Shown piece by piece: positions 1 to 7,832 of a stretch of 41,622 nucleotides of DNA (the first letter of the stretch is position 1; every line of letters begins with the position of its first letter). The DNA is from CAWUIO01 sp963922455 (GTDB lineage Bacteria; Bacteroidota; Bacteroidia; Cytophagales; Microscillaceae), in assembly GCA_963922455.1 (NCBI GenBank), contig CAWUIO010000058.1, forward strand, positions 1 through 41,622, read 5' to 3'. The notes under the pieces were generated by a model. It ran no database searches, was not told the DNA's origin, and worked only from the letters and a program-made list of their open reading frames with translations. Made by a program: the position numbers and the translations under genes.

Positions 1-82
1 CTATGGGCGAGGAATTTGATGAAATCAGGTTCCCGAAATGGCTCTTTGCAGCCCATACAATTAAATTTAAACAGTTTCTAAG
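1..82 (-). repeat. Dispersed palindromic repeat, family 2, cut by the window edge
   Basis: The reverse complement of bases 1-82 matches the left half of the element at 9075-9255 almost base for base. Shared blocks are CTTAGAAACTGTTTAAATTT, TATGGGCTGCAAAG, GGGAACCTGATTTCATCAAA and CGCCCATAG. Differences are a few substitutions and a short gap after the GGGCC/GAGCC block. The copy starts here at what is the centre of the complete element, so its other half should lie before the window. Its terminus GTTTCTAAG ends one base before the ATG of the next gene. Confidence 0.85.
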
Positions 83-83
83 T

Positions 84-764
84 ATGCCTACCTATGTAAA
101 ACGAGCCCTAACGCTCTGTTTATTTTTCATTCCGATCTTGGGATACGCCCACGATGTAAGCAGTGCCGACCAAGAGCTTTTGCGTACTGGCGGTTTATGG
201 GCATATATTCAAGTAGGGGCCACGCACATGCTCACGGGCTATGACCACTTGCTTTTTTTGGCAGGGGTTGTATTCTACTTGAATAACTTTAAAGATATAC
301 TCAGGTTCATCACTGTGTTTACTATTGGCCATTGTATTACCTTGATAGGGGCCACCTATGCGGGGATCACAGCCAATGAATACTTGGTAGATGCGGTTAT
401 CGCCTTAAGCGTTTTGTATAAGGGCTTTGAAAATTTGGGTGGTTTTGAGCGTTTACACCTCAAATCGCCCAACCTACTGCTTATGGTAGGCTTTTTTGGA
501 TTAATTCACGGCTTTGGGCTCTCCACTCGCTTACAGTCCTTTGATATGGGCACCGGACAATTTTTAGCCAAAATTTTATGCTTTAATTTAGGAGTAGAAG
601 TCGGGCAGGTACTGGCTTTGATCCCTATTGTTTTTATCATCACGCTTTCCCGAAAGCATAAAAAGTTTCCCGCCTTTTATCAAGCCGTGAATTGGTACCT
701 GGTTTTAGCGGGGGTCGGTTTGTTTATCTATCAAATTTATGGCTTCTTCGCGGGACATTCATGA
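84..764 (+). CDS. hupE: HupE/UreJ-family membrane protein (probable nickel/cobalt-type metal permease)
   Basis: A 226-residue inner-membrane protein. HupE/UreJ proteins are linked to nickel or cobalt entry for hydrogenase or urease; the substrate here is inferred from the family. A signal peptide (residues 1-22, ending GYA) is followed by HD at the mature N terminus and about six membrane segments. The family His/Asp motif is seen as H48-MLTGY-D54-H55, with further His at 83 (IGHCITL) and 142 (GLIHGFG). The reading frame stays open upstream to the window edge, but that part is only the translated repeat at 1-82. The start at 84 gives a clean signal peptide, so it was chosen. It has no Shine-Dalgarno sequence and sits one base after the repeat. 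It ends in TGA. No hydrogenase or urease genes are visible; hypF lies about 10 kb away. Confidence 0.85.
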   Translation: MPTYVKRALTLCLFFIPILGYAHDVSSADQELLRTGGLWAYIQVGATHMLTGYDHLLFLAGVVFYLNNFKDILRFITVFTIGHCITLIGATYAGITANEYLVDAVIALSVLYKGFENLGGFERLHLKSPNLLLMVGFFGLIHGFGLSTRLQSFDMGTGQFLAKILCFNLGVEVGQVLALIPIVFIITLSRKHKKFPAFYQAVNWYLVLAGVGLFIYQIYGFFAGHS

Positions 765-1093
765 ATGGATGTGATATACAAGTGCTAAATAAACTAGACA
801 TACAAGCCTGGCAATACATAAACCAGCTATTCGGGATGTCAAAACCCCGGACTATTGTAACTGGATAACAAACCCACCAAAGGGAGCGCTGTCTAGCTAA
901 TCCGATGAGCCGAGGAAAACCACACAAACATGGGGTATTTTATTGATCTGTCCAGCTTATTTCCGTAAACCATCCCTAAACGGATGGAAATACACTAGCC
1001 ACTTTTCTGATGTACAATTAACACCCTACCACAAACGTATAAACCGGGGAAACTGGGCTTTATCCGGGCTTTGTTGAAATTTTCAAACGCTAA
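765..1093. other. Intergenic, no gene recognised
   Basis: No convincing coding sequence on either strand. A small hairpin (CCATCC-ctaaac-GGATGG) lies near 973-990. No copy of the dispersed repeats is apparent. The promoter of the following sulfotransferase gene would be expected near its end, but I see no clear match to TTG-N19-TAnnTTTG. Confidence 0.5.
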
Positions 1094-2086
1094 ATGAAAC
1101 TATCTTACGAGTCCTTAAAAAATAAAATTGAATGGAGGTACAGAAACGCACAATACCACCTCCTTCGCTTGTTTAAAAAGTATGAGCATAAATCTGGAAT
1201 AATCGTGTTTGGCTCTGGTAGATCAGGCACAACCCATTTGGCCAGTGTATTAGCCAGCCAAGATAACTTCACCCTCATAGATGAACCCCTTAAAAATGCC
1301 AGTTCTTACAAAGTAGATAAGTTAGGATTGACCGGATGGGGCCAGTACATACCCGAAGATGAAAAGCATTGGCCCGAAGCCTATAGCTTTTTTGACCGTA
1401 TTTTGTCTGGAAATGAGTTTAACCCGAATCATATACCCGATAATAATTCGCTTTTTAAGACAGAAGCTTGGGTATTTAAATTCATTAGGGCCAATTTACT
1501 TATGCCTTGGTTGATAAATAATTTTGAAGTAAGAACGCCTATCTACATTCTTAGGACCCCCTACGCCGTTGTATCATCTAGGCTAAAACACGGAGGATGG
1601 GGCCTACATAAAGCCTCTAAACTGGAAAAGGCCGTACAGATCCCCAATTTTAAATACTTCGATCAGTTTTATTCTCGTTACGAAAAGCTGTATCAGGAGG
1701 CCACTTATCTTGAAGAACTACTTACCCTGGGTTGAGTATTAGAAAATCAGTATTTACTAAACCACCCGATGCATAACAGGGCGTGGCTGTGCCTTAGTTA
1801 TGAAGAATTAACCCTCAACCCGAAGGAAACCCTAGGCAAAATAGGTGCTTGTTTAGGCCTAGAAATTACAGAGAAGATGATAGATGCTATCAAAATACCT
1901 AGTCGCTCAACCCAAAAAAAATATATAAACCCTGAGTTGGCCATTCACGGGTGGAAAAAGGATTGAAGCCAAAAACAGATAGGCTTAATAGGCGCAACCC
2001 TTGAAAAAACTAAGATGCATGAGGTCTATGCCGGAGAAAATCCATTCCCTAGCCCTAAATATCTCCCATTAACAGATTTGGCTTAG
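1094..2086 (+). pseudogene. Sulfotransferase-family gene interrupted by two in-frame TGA codons
   Basis: One continuous frame runs from ATG at 1094 to TAG at 2084-2086, about 330 codons, the usual size for a bacterial PAPS-dependent sulfotransferase. The 5'-phosphosulfate loop is seen near residues 38-48 (FGSGRSGTTHLAS). Two TGA codons interrupt it: codon 214 (1733-1735, context LTLG-stop-VLENQYLL) and codon 291 (1964-1966, context GWKKD-stop-SQKQIGLIG). Both places suit a Trp, and each is a single TGG-to-TGA change. Sequence between and after the stops still reads as sulfotransferase (LCLSYEELTLNP; a C-terminal helix to SPKYLPLTDLA), so decay looks recent. TGA also ends hupE and the DUF202 gene and TGG is common throughout, so general recoding is unlikely. 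The final TAG lies within repeat copy A. Probably non-functional, although truncated products could be made. Confidence 0.8.
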
Positions 2087-2201
2087 GGATGGAGCGGCCT
2101 GTTTGAGCTCGTGTAGGCCCGTGGGGAAAGGCAGCGAGTAGCGAGAGCCCGACCTGCGCCGGTAGTTCTGTTCTCATGGGCCACCCATTCACTTAGGTGG
2201 A

Positions 2202-2867
2202 GTAGGCAAGGGGACTTTCACCCCAAGCCTCTCACAGAACCGTACGTGAACCTCTCGATTCATACGGCTCTTCTAACTCATTCCTCTCTGGTTTATCACC
2301 CAAATCTATCCCCAGTACTACTTCGGGGCAAGATTTGTATGGAATTTTCCTGACTTGAACCGACTCTACCCCGCTAAGGTTGGTCGCTTCAAGCAGGAGA
2401 GTTAGCCAGCCCCTTCGCTCCACTTTCATTACAAAAGCTTCTTCACTAATACGAGCTGGTCTGCCACCTCTTAGGACTTTGGTTTTTCTGCCTCCTAGCC
2501 CCGCTACTTATGCATTTTCCCTTTACATTCCTAAGAGGCTTCCCAAGTTCTGACTCCATGCCTGGATAAGAGTCCTGCCCCCTCTGCGCCGCTTGCCGCA
2601 TAGACTGTAAACAGGTAACGTCTATGCTAATCCCAGGATACCCACGTATACCCTGGTTTTGATAAGAGGTTTGGCTTTCACGACACCTCAACAAGGGTTC
2701 ACTTACGTTCAGCTCTCTTAACTATACCTGACATCTTCTAAGATGCCTTTTCCTAATTGCTCAGTCACCGCCTCATTACTTCGGCAGCACCATTAGGGGG
2801 TTTGCAGACTCCGGTACAGCGTCTGCGGGAGACCTACTCCCATCTTAAAGCTAACTTCTTGGCACAC
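2202..2867 (-). mobile_element. Group II intron without intron-encoded protein
   Basis: On the minus strand the sequence starts GTGTGCC (near 2867), the usual GUGYG 5' end. It carries domain I-like motifs (for example CTGAACGTAAGTGAAC), then a 34-nt domain V at 2237-2270 (GAGCCGTATG ... CACGTACGGTTC). Next comes a domain VI hairpin (GGGG-TGAAAGT-CCCC) and a 3' end in CCTAC near 2202. Total length is about 666 nt. No reverse transcriptase or maturase frame exists; only short frames of 65 and 82 codons cross it. It would need a protein supplied in trans to move or splice. A 34-nt domain V argues against bacterial class C (32 nt). The ends are set by motif and may be off by a few bases. Confidence 0.85.
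2237..2270 (-). ncRNA. Group II intron domain V hairpin
   Basis: The minus strand reads GAGCCGTATG, AATCGAGAGG, TTCACGTACGGTTC. This is the catalytic hairpin of group II ribozymes: paired arms GAGCCGUAUG/CACGUACGGUUC, a short upper stem with a four-base cap, and the expected length of 34 nt. It is directly followed by the domain VI hairpin. Confidence 0.88.
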
Positions 2868-3047
2868 CACAGGGAAGCCCCTCAAATGCTTACTCTTTGA
2901 AGATCTTCCAAACCAACCCATTCTTTGAGCTTAGCAAGAAAATTGCCCCTCCGAGGCTTTGAAACTTTCCGGCATTTTAGATAAATTGCTTTACTGGATC
3001 TTCAGTAAGCAATCCAAAACAAGGTTTACCCCATAACTATTGATTTG

Positions 3048-4523
3048 ATGAAACGCATTTTACTCCTATTCTGCTTCCTTCCCCTGCTTAGCTATAGCCA
3101 AGACTGTGACTGCCCCGCAACTTTTGACTGGGTGAGAAAAACCTTTGAAGAAAATGATGCCGGCTTTCAGTATATCCTAGAAGCCAAAGGAGAACAAGCG
3201 TATACCCTGCATAACCAAATCTTTGCCGATAAAATCAAACAGGTAAGCCAGATGAGCGAGTGTCACGAATTGATGAATAATTGGTTTTTGTTTTTTCGCA
3301 AAGGACACATAGGTTTAGAATATATGGGCCCCTCCCCAGATGGTAATTCAGAAGAAAGTGCAGAAGAGGAGGAGAAGGATACCCAAGCCGATACCTGGGA
3401 AACCTATTCCACCAACCTGGCAAAATTTAAGGCCTCCTTGGATAAAAAAGAGGAGCCGGATATGGAAGGTATCTGGGAAACGGGCCCCTATACCCTGGCG
3501 ATCAAGCGGGATGCTGAAAACTATATCGGGTTTATAGTCGAGTCTGAAGTAGATGCCTGGAAAAAGGGGCATGTTAAGCTGAAAATTTCCGAGGGAGAAG
3601 CCCAGCCTACTTCGGTCTTTTACATGTTTAACCGTTCGGCGGTAAAATCGGATCAGGTCGCACTGTTGAGCCCTAATAATTTACAAATAGGCGATATTTT
3701 TCTAAGTAGAGTGTATCCCGCAATAGAAGATAAGTCTCCCTACCAACTTCATTTTAAAGCCATGGACAGTAATTTGCCTTTTATGGAAAGGCTCAACGCG
3801 TCTACCCTGTATTTTCGCATTCCTTCCTTTTCGGGAACCCCCGAGAAAATAGCTATTGATAGCGTGATTGCCGCCAATAAAAGTGATATACTAAGCACCG
3901 AAAACTTGATTATTGACATTAGGTACGGTACTGGAGGATCGGATATGGGCTACTACGAAATTTTACCCTTGATTTATACCAACCCCATCCGGACTCCCGT
4001 GGCTGAGTTTCTTTCTACTCCCTTAAACAACCAACGCATGCTTGACTTCTCCAAAAATGAAGGCATGGCCATAGAATATAATATTACCTTTAGTGAAGAG
4101 GAAAAGAAGGAGTTTAAACGGTATTATGATATTCTTTCCAAGCGTGAGGGTGAATTTGTCAATTTAGACACCTCTGTGGTTAATATTACCAAGTATGATA
4201 CCGTATATGCATACCCCAAACATGTGGCAGTGATGCATAATCATAGAAATGGCAGCACCGATGAGCAGTTTTTACTGGCAGCCAAACAAAGTAGAAAAGT
4301 GAAACTGTTTGGAACCAAAACCATGGGCGCCTTAGATGTATCCAACCTAAATAAAGCCGTATCTCCTTGTGGTGACTTTGCCTTGTGGTATGCTTTGTCT
4401 AAGAGCCGAAGAATCCCCGAAATGGCCATCGATGATTTCGGAATACAGCCTGATTTTTATATAGATAAGGAAATACCAGAGTATAAATGGATTGAGTTTG
4501 TAGTAGATATGTTAAATCAATAG
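3048..4523 (+). CDS. Secreted S41-family peptidase (tail-specific protease type)
   Basis: 491 residues with a signal peptide (1-18, LLSYSQ), so exported. The N-terminal half (residues 20-250) is not recognised; it has a run of acidic residues at 102-110. The C-terminal half has S41 features: a substrate-channel-like strand DIRYGTGGSDMGY (290-302), the nucleophile region HRNGSTDEQF with Ser403, and FGTKTMGAL with the general-base Lys424. The closing GDFALWY...IDDFGIQPD is the usual S41 end. ATG at 3048 was chosen over the in-frame TTG three bases upstream. It is transcribed alone, 82 bp before the DUF202 gene. The substrate cannot be inferred. Confidence 0.8.
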   Translation: MKRILLLFCFLPLLSYSQDCDCPATFDWVRKTFEENDAGFQYILEAKGEQAYTLHNQIFADKIKQVSQMSECHELMNNWFLFFRKGHIGLEYMGPSPDGNSEESAEEEEKDTQADTWETYSTNLAKFKASLDKKEEPDMEGIWETGPYTLAIKRDAENYIGFIVESEVDAWKKGHVKLKISEGEAQPTSVFYMFNRSAVKSDQVALLSPNNLQIGDIFLSRVYPAIEDKSPYQLHFKAMDSNLPFMERLNASTLYFRIPSFSGTPEKIAIDSVIAANKSDILSTENLIIDIRYGTGGSDMGYYEILPLIYTNPIRTPVAEFLSTPLNNQRMLDFSKNEGMAIEYNITFSEEEKKEFKRYYDILSKREGEFVNLDTSVVNITKYDTVYAYPKHVAVMHNHRNGSTDEQFLLAAKQSRKVKLFGTKTMGALDVSNLNKAVSPCGDFALWYALSKSRRIPEMAIDDFGIQPDFYIDKEIPEYKWIEFVVDMLNQ

Positions 4524-4605
4524 TCCAGGAGCTCAGTTTTGTAATTCTTCCAGCCAAGGCAGGCTTTCCCTGTAAACGAGAAGGCAGTCCTCTTCACCCA
4601 CGAGC

Positions 4606-4875
4606 ATGAAAAAAATTAAATTAAGTAAATCAGAATCCTTAGCCATCATCCGGACCAGTTTGGCCAATGAACGGACTTTTTTGGCCTATTTTCGCTCCAC
4701 CGTGGTATTTCTGAGTTCGGGTTTTGCCATTATCAAAATAGATGCCCTCAAAGACATCACCGATATGGGATACCTCCTAATCGGGATTACGCCCTTCTTT
4801 TTTCTCACGGGTGTCTTGCGTTTTTTTTATATTCATAGAAAATTAAAAAAATATAATTACGAACAAGATTCATGA
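4606..4875 (+). CDS. DUF202-family small membrane protein
   Basis: 89 residues. The start of the core motif, RTSLANERTFLAYFRS (residues 16-31), is the DUF202 (YidH-like) signature. Three hydrophobic stretches follow (about 30-42, 52-72 and a short C-terminal one) and the tail is basic. It ends in TGA overlapping the next start (ATGA at 4872-4875), so it is translationally coupled to the L,D-transpeptidase-like gene. The molecular function of DUF202 is unknown. Confidence 0.85.
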   Translation: MKKIKLSKSESLAIIRTSLANERTFLAYFRSTVVFLSSGFAIIKIDALKDITDMGYLLIGITPFFFLTGVLRFFYIHRKLKKYNYEQDS

Positions 4876-5612
4876 AAATAAGCCCTTCTTTTTCCCGACA
4901 AAATTGCCTACTAATCCTCCTTGTGCTTCCACTGCTTGGGGCATTTTCCTGCTCCTCGCCCAAGTACCGACTAGAACATGTGGAAGGAATCACGGCAAGT
5001 CAAGAAGCCCAAATCAAAGAAATCTACCAAACTGCCAAGCTACAAGCGGTGATGCCTAAGGAGGTTTTCCGGATGGCGATGGTAGGCTTGTATCACATCC
5101 CGCAATTAAAAAAGCCAGATAGAATTACAATTGTTGACTACTCCCGCCCCTCGACCCAAGAACGCTTTTTTGTAATTGACTTACAACAAAAGAAAGTACT
5201 GTATAAAAGCTTAGTAGCCCACGGGGTCAATTCGGGGAATACCCATCACATCCCCTCCCAATTTTCCAATGTACCCAAATCCAGAACCAGCAGCCTCGGC
5301 TTCTTCCTCACCGCCGAAACCTACGATGGTAAAAATGGATTCTCTTTGCGATTGGATGGCTTGGAAAAAGACATCAACCATCTCGCTCGGAAGCGGGCCA
5401 TCGTGATCCACGGGGCAGATTATACAGATCATCAACCCAATCTGGAACCCTTTGAGAAAATCATCCCCCAAATACCCAGCAAGTTTTTCACCATGGATAT
5501 CGCGCAAAAAAAAGATGGCGCTTGGATCATGGTTGAGTTGGGCGACGGACAAGTAGCGGGACTACCCGAACACGCTGATCTTGCAAAATTTTATACCCAG
5601 TTAAACGGCTAA
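4872..5612 (+). CDS. YkuD_2 L,D-transpeptidase-like lipoprotein without the catalytic cysteine
   Basis: 246 residues. The N terminus has a hydrophobic stretch and a lipobox-like GAFSC with Cys27, so an envelope lipoprotein is likely. The body follows the YkuD_2 murein L,D-transpeptidase fold: AHGVNSGN (117-123), FSNVPKSRTSSLGFFLTAET (131-150), LRLDGLEKDIN (159-169) and RAIVIHGADY (175-184) with His180. Active members continue after ADY with a loop ending S-x-G-C-P. Here the chain goes directly to TDHQPNLEPFEKIIP, and no Cys occurs after residue 27. The protein therefore probably lacks transpeptidase activity and may bind peptidoglycan or act as a scaffold. It overlaps the DUF202 gene by 4 bp. 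Confidence 0.82.
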   Translation: MKISPSFSRQNCLLILLVLPLLGAFSCSSPKYRLEHVEGITASQEAQIKEIYQTAKLQAVMPKEVFRMAMVGLYHIPQLKKPDRITIVDYSRPSTQERFFVIDLQQKKVLYKSLVAHGVNSGNTHHIPSQFSNVPKSRTSSLGFFLTAETYDGKNGFSLRLDGLEKDINHLARKRAIVIHGADYTDHQPNLEPFEKIIPQIPSKFFTMDIAQKKDGAWIMVELGDGQVAGLPEHADLAKFYTQLNG

Positions 5613-5693
5613 TTGCATTGCTCATTACATTTTATTAAACCCGTACAACCCGCACTTGGATATCTACGCACGAGCCTGAGAATACTATTGATC

Positions 5694-5826
5694 TGGGGCT
5701 GCCCCCGCTAAAGTCCCTTCCTAGGGCCTTAGTTCCTCTCTGCCCGGCGGGGGTCGGGCTTTCGCTACTCGCTGCCTCTCCCCGCCGGCCAACACGAGCT
5801 CAAACAGGCCGCTCTATCCCTCAGCC
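5694..5826 (-). repeat. Dispersed repeat family 1, copy B
   Basis: Minus-orientation copy. On the plus strand it starts TGGGGCTGCCCCCG, then carries GGCGGGGGTCGGGCTTTCGC, TACTCGCTGCCTCTCCCCGC and GAGCTCAAACAGGCCGCTC, and ends TATCCCTCAGCC. It lies 81 bp after the L,D-transpeptidase-like gene. Its outer stem is CCCCCG paired with CGGGGG. Confidence 0.85.
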
Positions 5827-6106
5827 ATGAAGAGTAGAGAGTAGAGAAGTGAGAGAAGAGATTTGGAACTGAGAGGCGAGAGCCTGCCCGGCCGCGCATG
5901 TTTTGCAATTGCATTTGCCACGCATGGCTAATGCCCTAACTTCCTTTACTCTGGCGGAAGGGCAAAACTCATACCCGAAAAAATACGAGCGCTCGGTAAA
6001 TGCCCCCCAAGCACAAGGGCCTCAGGACTACCCAATGAAGGAGATACTTCCGAATTAAGCCCCATTAATACCTCCCCTGCCTCCTCTCTCCTCTCTCCTC
6101 TCACTT

Positions 6107-6236
6107 GGCTTAGGGATAGAGCCTTTGTTTGAGCCCGCCGCTGGCTGAGCGTGAGCCGGCGAGTGGCGAAAGCCCGGCCCGCGCCAGTACCTTTCTATAA
6201 AATAGGCCACGTATGAAATAGCGCGGGCAAGCCCCC
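6107..6236 (+). repeat. Dispersed repeat family 1, copy C
   Basis: Plus-orientation copy: GGCTTAGGGATAGAGC, TTTGTTTGAGCCCG, GCGAGTGGCGAAAGCCCGGC, CGCGCCAGTACC and a terminal GCGCGGGCAAGCCCCC. The right end is 16 bp from the pdxH stop. It faces copy B head to head. The DNA between them (5827-6106) has no gene and carries purine-rich and pyrimidine-rich arms (about 5829-5858 and 6080-6105) that are complementary. Confidence 0.85.
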
Positions 6237-6252
6237 ATGCCTACTCCATGGT

Positions 6253-6897
6253 TTAAGGAGCTAAGCGCTCAATTTTCCAGGCATCCGCTTCCCGCATATA
6301 GCGTATCCGGTCGTGAAGGCGGCTGGGGCGTCCTTGCCAAAACTCAAGCGACTCCGGGGTCAAGCGGTAGCCCCCCCAGTGTTCCGGTTTTGGGATTTCC
6401 TTGCCTTCATATGCTTGGCTCAACTCCTCAAAGCCTTGCTCTAAAACCGATCTATCGGGAATAACCTGGCTTTGGGGGGAAGTCCAAGCGCCCAGTTGAC
6501 TATTGCGGGGCCGGGAATGAAAATAGGCTGTCGATTCTTCTTCGGGCAGCTTCTCAATTTTCCCAAAGATGCGGACTTGCCTTTCGAGCTCGGCCCAAAA
6601 AAAAGTAAGCTGGGCGTAAGGATTCGACGATAATTCCTGCCCTTTTTGGCTATCATAATTGCTAAAGAAGCTAAAACCGCCCTTCTCGATGCCCTTTAAA
6701 AGGACAATACGTCCACTTGGCCTCCCAGCTTGGTCGGCAGTGGCTAGGTGCATGGCATTGGCTTCTAAAACTTCGGCTTGCAAGGCTTCTTGAAACCACT
6801 GCTCAAATTGTGCAATCGGATCAGCTTGTACATCCGAAACATCTAATGACTGGCGGGTGTAATCCTGGCGGATATCGGCAATATTTTGACTGTTCAT
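6253..6897 (-). CDS. pdxH: Pyridoxamine 5'-phosphate oxidase
   Basis: 214 residues, close to the E. coli enzyme (218). It oxidises pyridoxamine- or pyridoxine 5'-phosphate to pyridoxal 5'-phosphate with FMN and O2, in the cytoplasm. FMN- and substrate-binding motifs are in order: RIVLLKGIEKGGFSFFSNY (63-81), SQKGQEL, SRPRNSQLGAWTSPQSQ (about 127-143), and the family signature ending EFWQGRPSRLHDRIRY near the C terminus. It lies 53 bp downstream of the TPR gene in the same orientation, so the two may be co-transcribed. Repeat copy C follows the stop directly. Confidence 0.95.
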   Translation of the reverse strand: MNSQNIADIRQDYTRQSLDVSDVQADPIAQFEQWFQEALQAEVLEANAMHLATADQAGRPSGRIVLLKGIEKGGFSFFSNYDSQKGQELSSNPYAQLTFFWAELERQVRIFGKIEKLPEEESTAYFHSRPRNSQLGAWTSPQSQVIPDRSVLEQGFEELSQAYEGKEIPKPEHWGGYRLTPESLEFWQGRPSRLHDRIRYMREADAWKIERLAP

Positions 6898-6950
6898 ATG
6901 CTTCGATTAATGGGTCATAAGTATATCTATAAAACAAAAAAAACGCTCCC

Positions 6951-7832
6951 TTACATCTTCTTCATCCGCATTTTTGTGCCATTGGGAAGCTCGTAGTAAA
7001 GATCTTTGCACTGACTAATTAGGCTCTTGATGTATTGGAGACGGTTCTCGGGGTTTATGGCCTCTTGAAAGTCCACAATAGTTTCCAGCAAGCGCTTAAA
7101 TCCTTTTTTGGGGTGCAACCTGAAGGCCTGGCTCTCATCCGTCAAGGGATCTTCCAGCTCAAAGTACAGTAAATTCTCATCCAAATGCAGATGGAGGTGC
7201 AAGATCAACCCTGCATTTTCAGAATACACGGCGTAGCCCTGGGGAGATACGGCTTTTCCTTCTTCAAGGTCTTCTACCAAGGCATCATCCACATGCCACC
7301 CATGGCTCCTAAGCAAGCTTACAAAACCCTGTATAATCCCTAAGTCGGCCTCGTCCAGCTCTTCCAAATGCATGGGCTTGCCTCGGTAAAAGAGGGTATC
7401 CAGCAACTTTTTTTCTTCCTTGAGCATGGCAGCAAACCTTGGATCTTCTGAAGCTTTGTGCCATTCGGCCTGTTCGGGTATCTTATACCATACACGAGGA
7501 TTGTGCTCCAGGGCCAGGGATAAAAATTGGGTGGCTTGTTCCATATCGTCCAGCACCACAAAAGCTGTGGCTAGCCAATAGTAGATAAGCGACTCTTCCA
7601 ATTCTTCATCCGGGTTTTGTTCGTGCAAACGAAGAACATCCTGAAATATTCTTTGCGACTTCTCAAGCTCTCCTTGCCGAAAAAGAGAACTTGCCGTAAA
7701 GGCCAAGAGTTCAAACCAAACCTGTCCTTGGTCTAAAAGGCTAAAAAAGCTTTCGCTTGCTTCTTGATAATTTCCCTTCCGGTAAGCCAATAAACCGGCT
7801 TGAAATTGGGAATCTGATTTCGTACTCTCCAT
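6951..7832 (-). CDS. Tetratricopeptide-repeat protein with unknown C-terminal domain
   Basis: 293 residues, no signal peptide. The N-terminal half has TPR-like helix pairs (QAGLLAYRKGNYQEASESFF, ASSLFRQGELEKSQRIFQDV, YWLATAFVVLDDMEQATQFL), so a protein-interaction role is likely. From about residue 150 an acidic alpha/beta domain follows (ELDEADLGIIQGFVSLLRSH; a beta-rich EDPLTDESQAFRLHPKKGF) that I do not recognise. It ends in a basic tail (GTKMRMKKM). It lies upstream of pdxH on the same strand, but no functional link to vitamin B6 is evident. Confidence 0.7.
   Translation of the reverse strand: MESTKSDSQFQAGLLAYRKGNYQEASESFFSLLDQGQVWFELLAFTASSLFRQGELEKSQRIFQDVLRLHEQNPDEELEESLIYYWLATAFVVLDDMEQATQFLSLALEHNPRVWYKIPEQAEWHKASEDPRFAAMLKEEKKLLDTLFYRGKPMHLEELDEADLGIIQGFVSLLRSHGWHVDDALVEDLEEGKAVSPQGYAVYSENAGLILHLHLHLDENLLYFELEDPLTDESQAFRLHPKKGFKRLLETIVDFQEAINPENRLQYIKSLISQCKDLYYELPNGTKMRMKKM

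Larger units (their letters stand above)
2080..2881 (+). repeat. Dispersed repeat family 1, copy A, split by a group II intron
   Basis: The left part at 2080-2201 shows the family landmarks in order: GGCTTAGGGATGGAGCGGCC, TGTTTGAGCTCG, GCGAGTAGCGAGAGCCCGAC, and CTGCGCCGGTAG. The expected right end (CAGG-AAGCCCC) reappears at 2868-2881, beyond the intron. On the minus strand the joined flanks would read GGGGCTTCCCTGTG then CCACC...GTGGCCC...CTACCGGCGCAGG, parallel to copy C (6107-6236). Confidence 0.7.

Noticed and set aside
724..927. Short minus-strand frame (67 codons) after hupE
   Set aside because: It overlaps the hupE end, has no recognised motif and no start signal. It could be a remnant of an older gene but this cannot be supported.
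1094..2086. UGA read as Trp in the whole organism
   Set aside because: TGA ends hupE and the DUF202 gene at normal family lengths, and TGG is used widely. The two TGA codons are better explained as mutations in one gene.
2232..2694. Two short minus-strand frames (65 and 82 codons) as protein genes
   Set aside because: They run through the group II intron ribozyme, including domain V, and have no reverse transcriptase or maturase motifs. They are structural RNA sequence.
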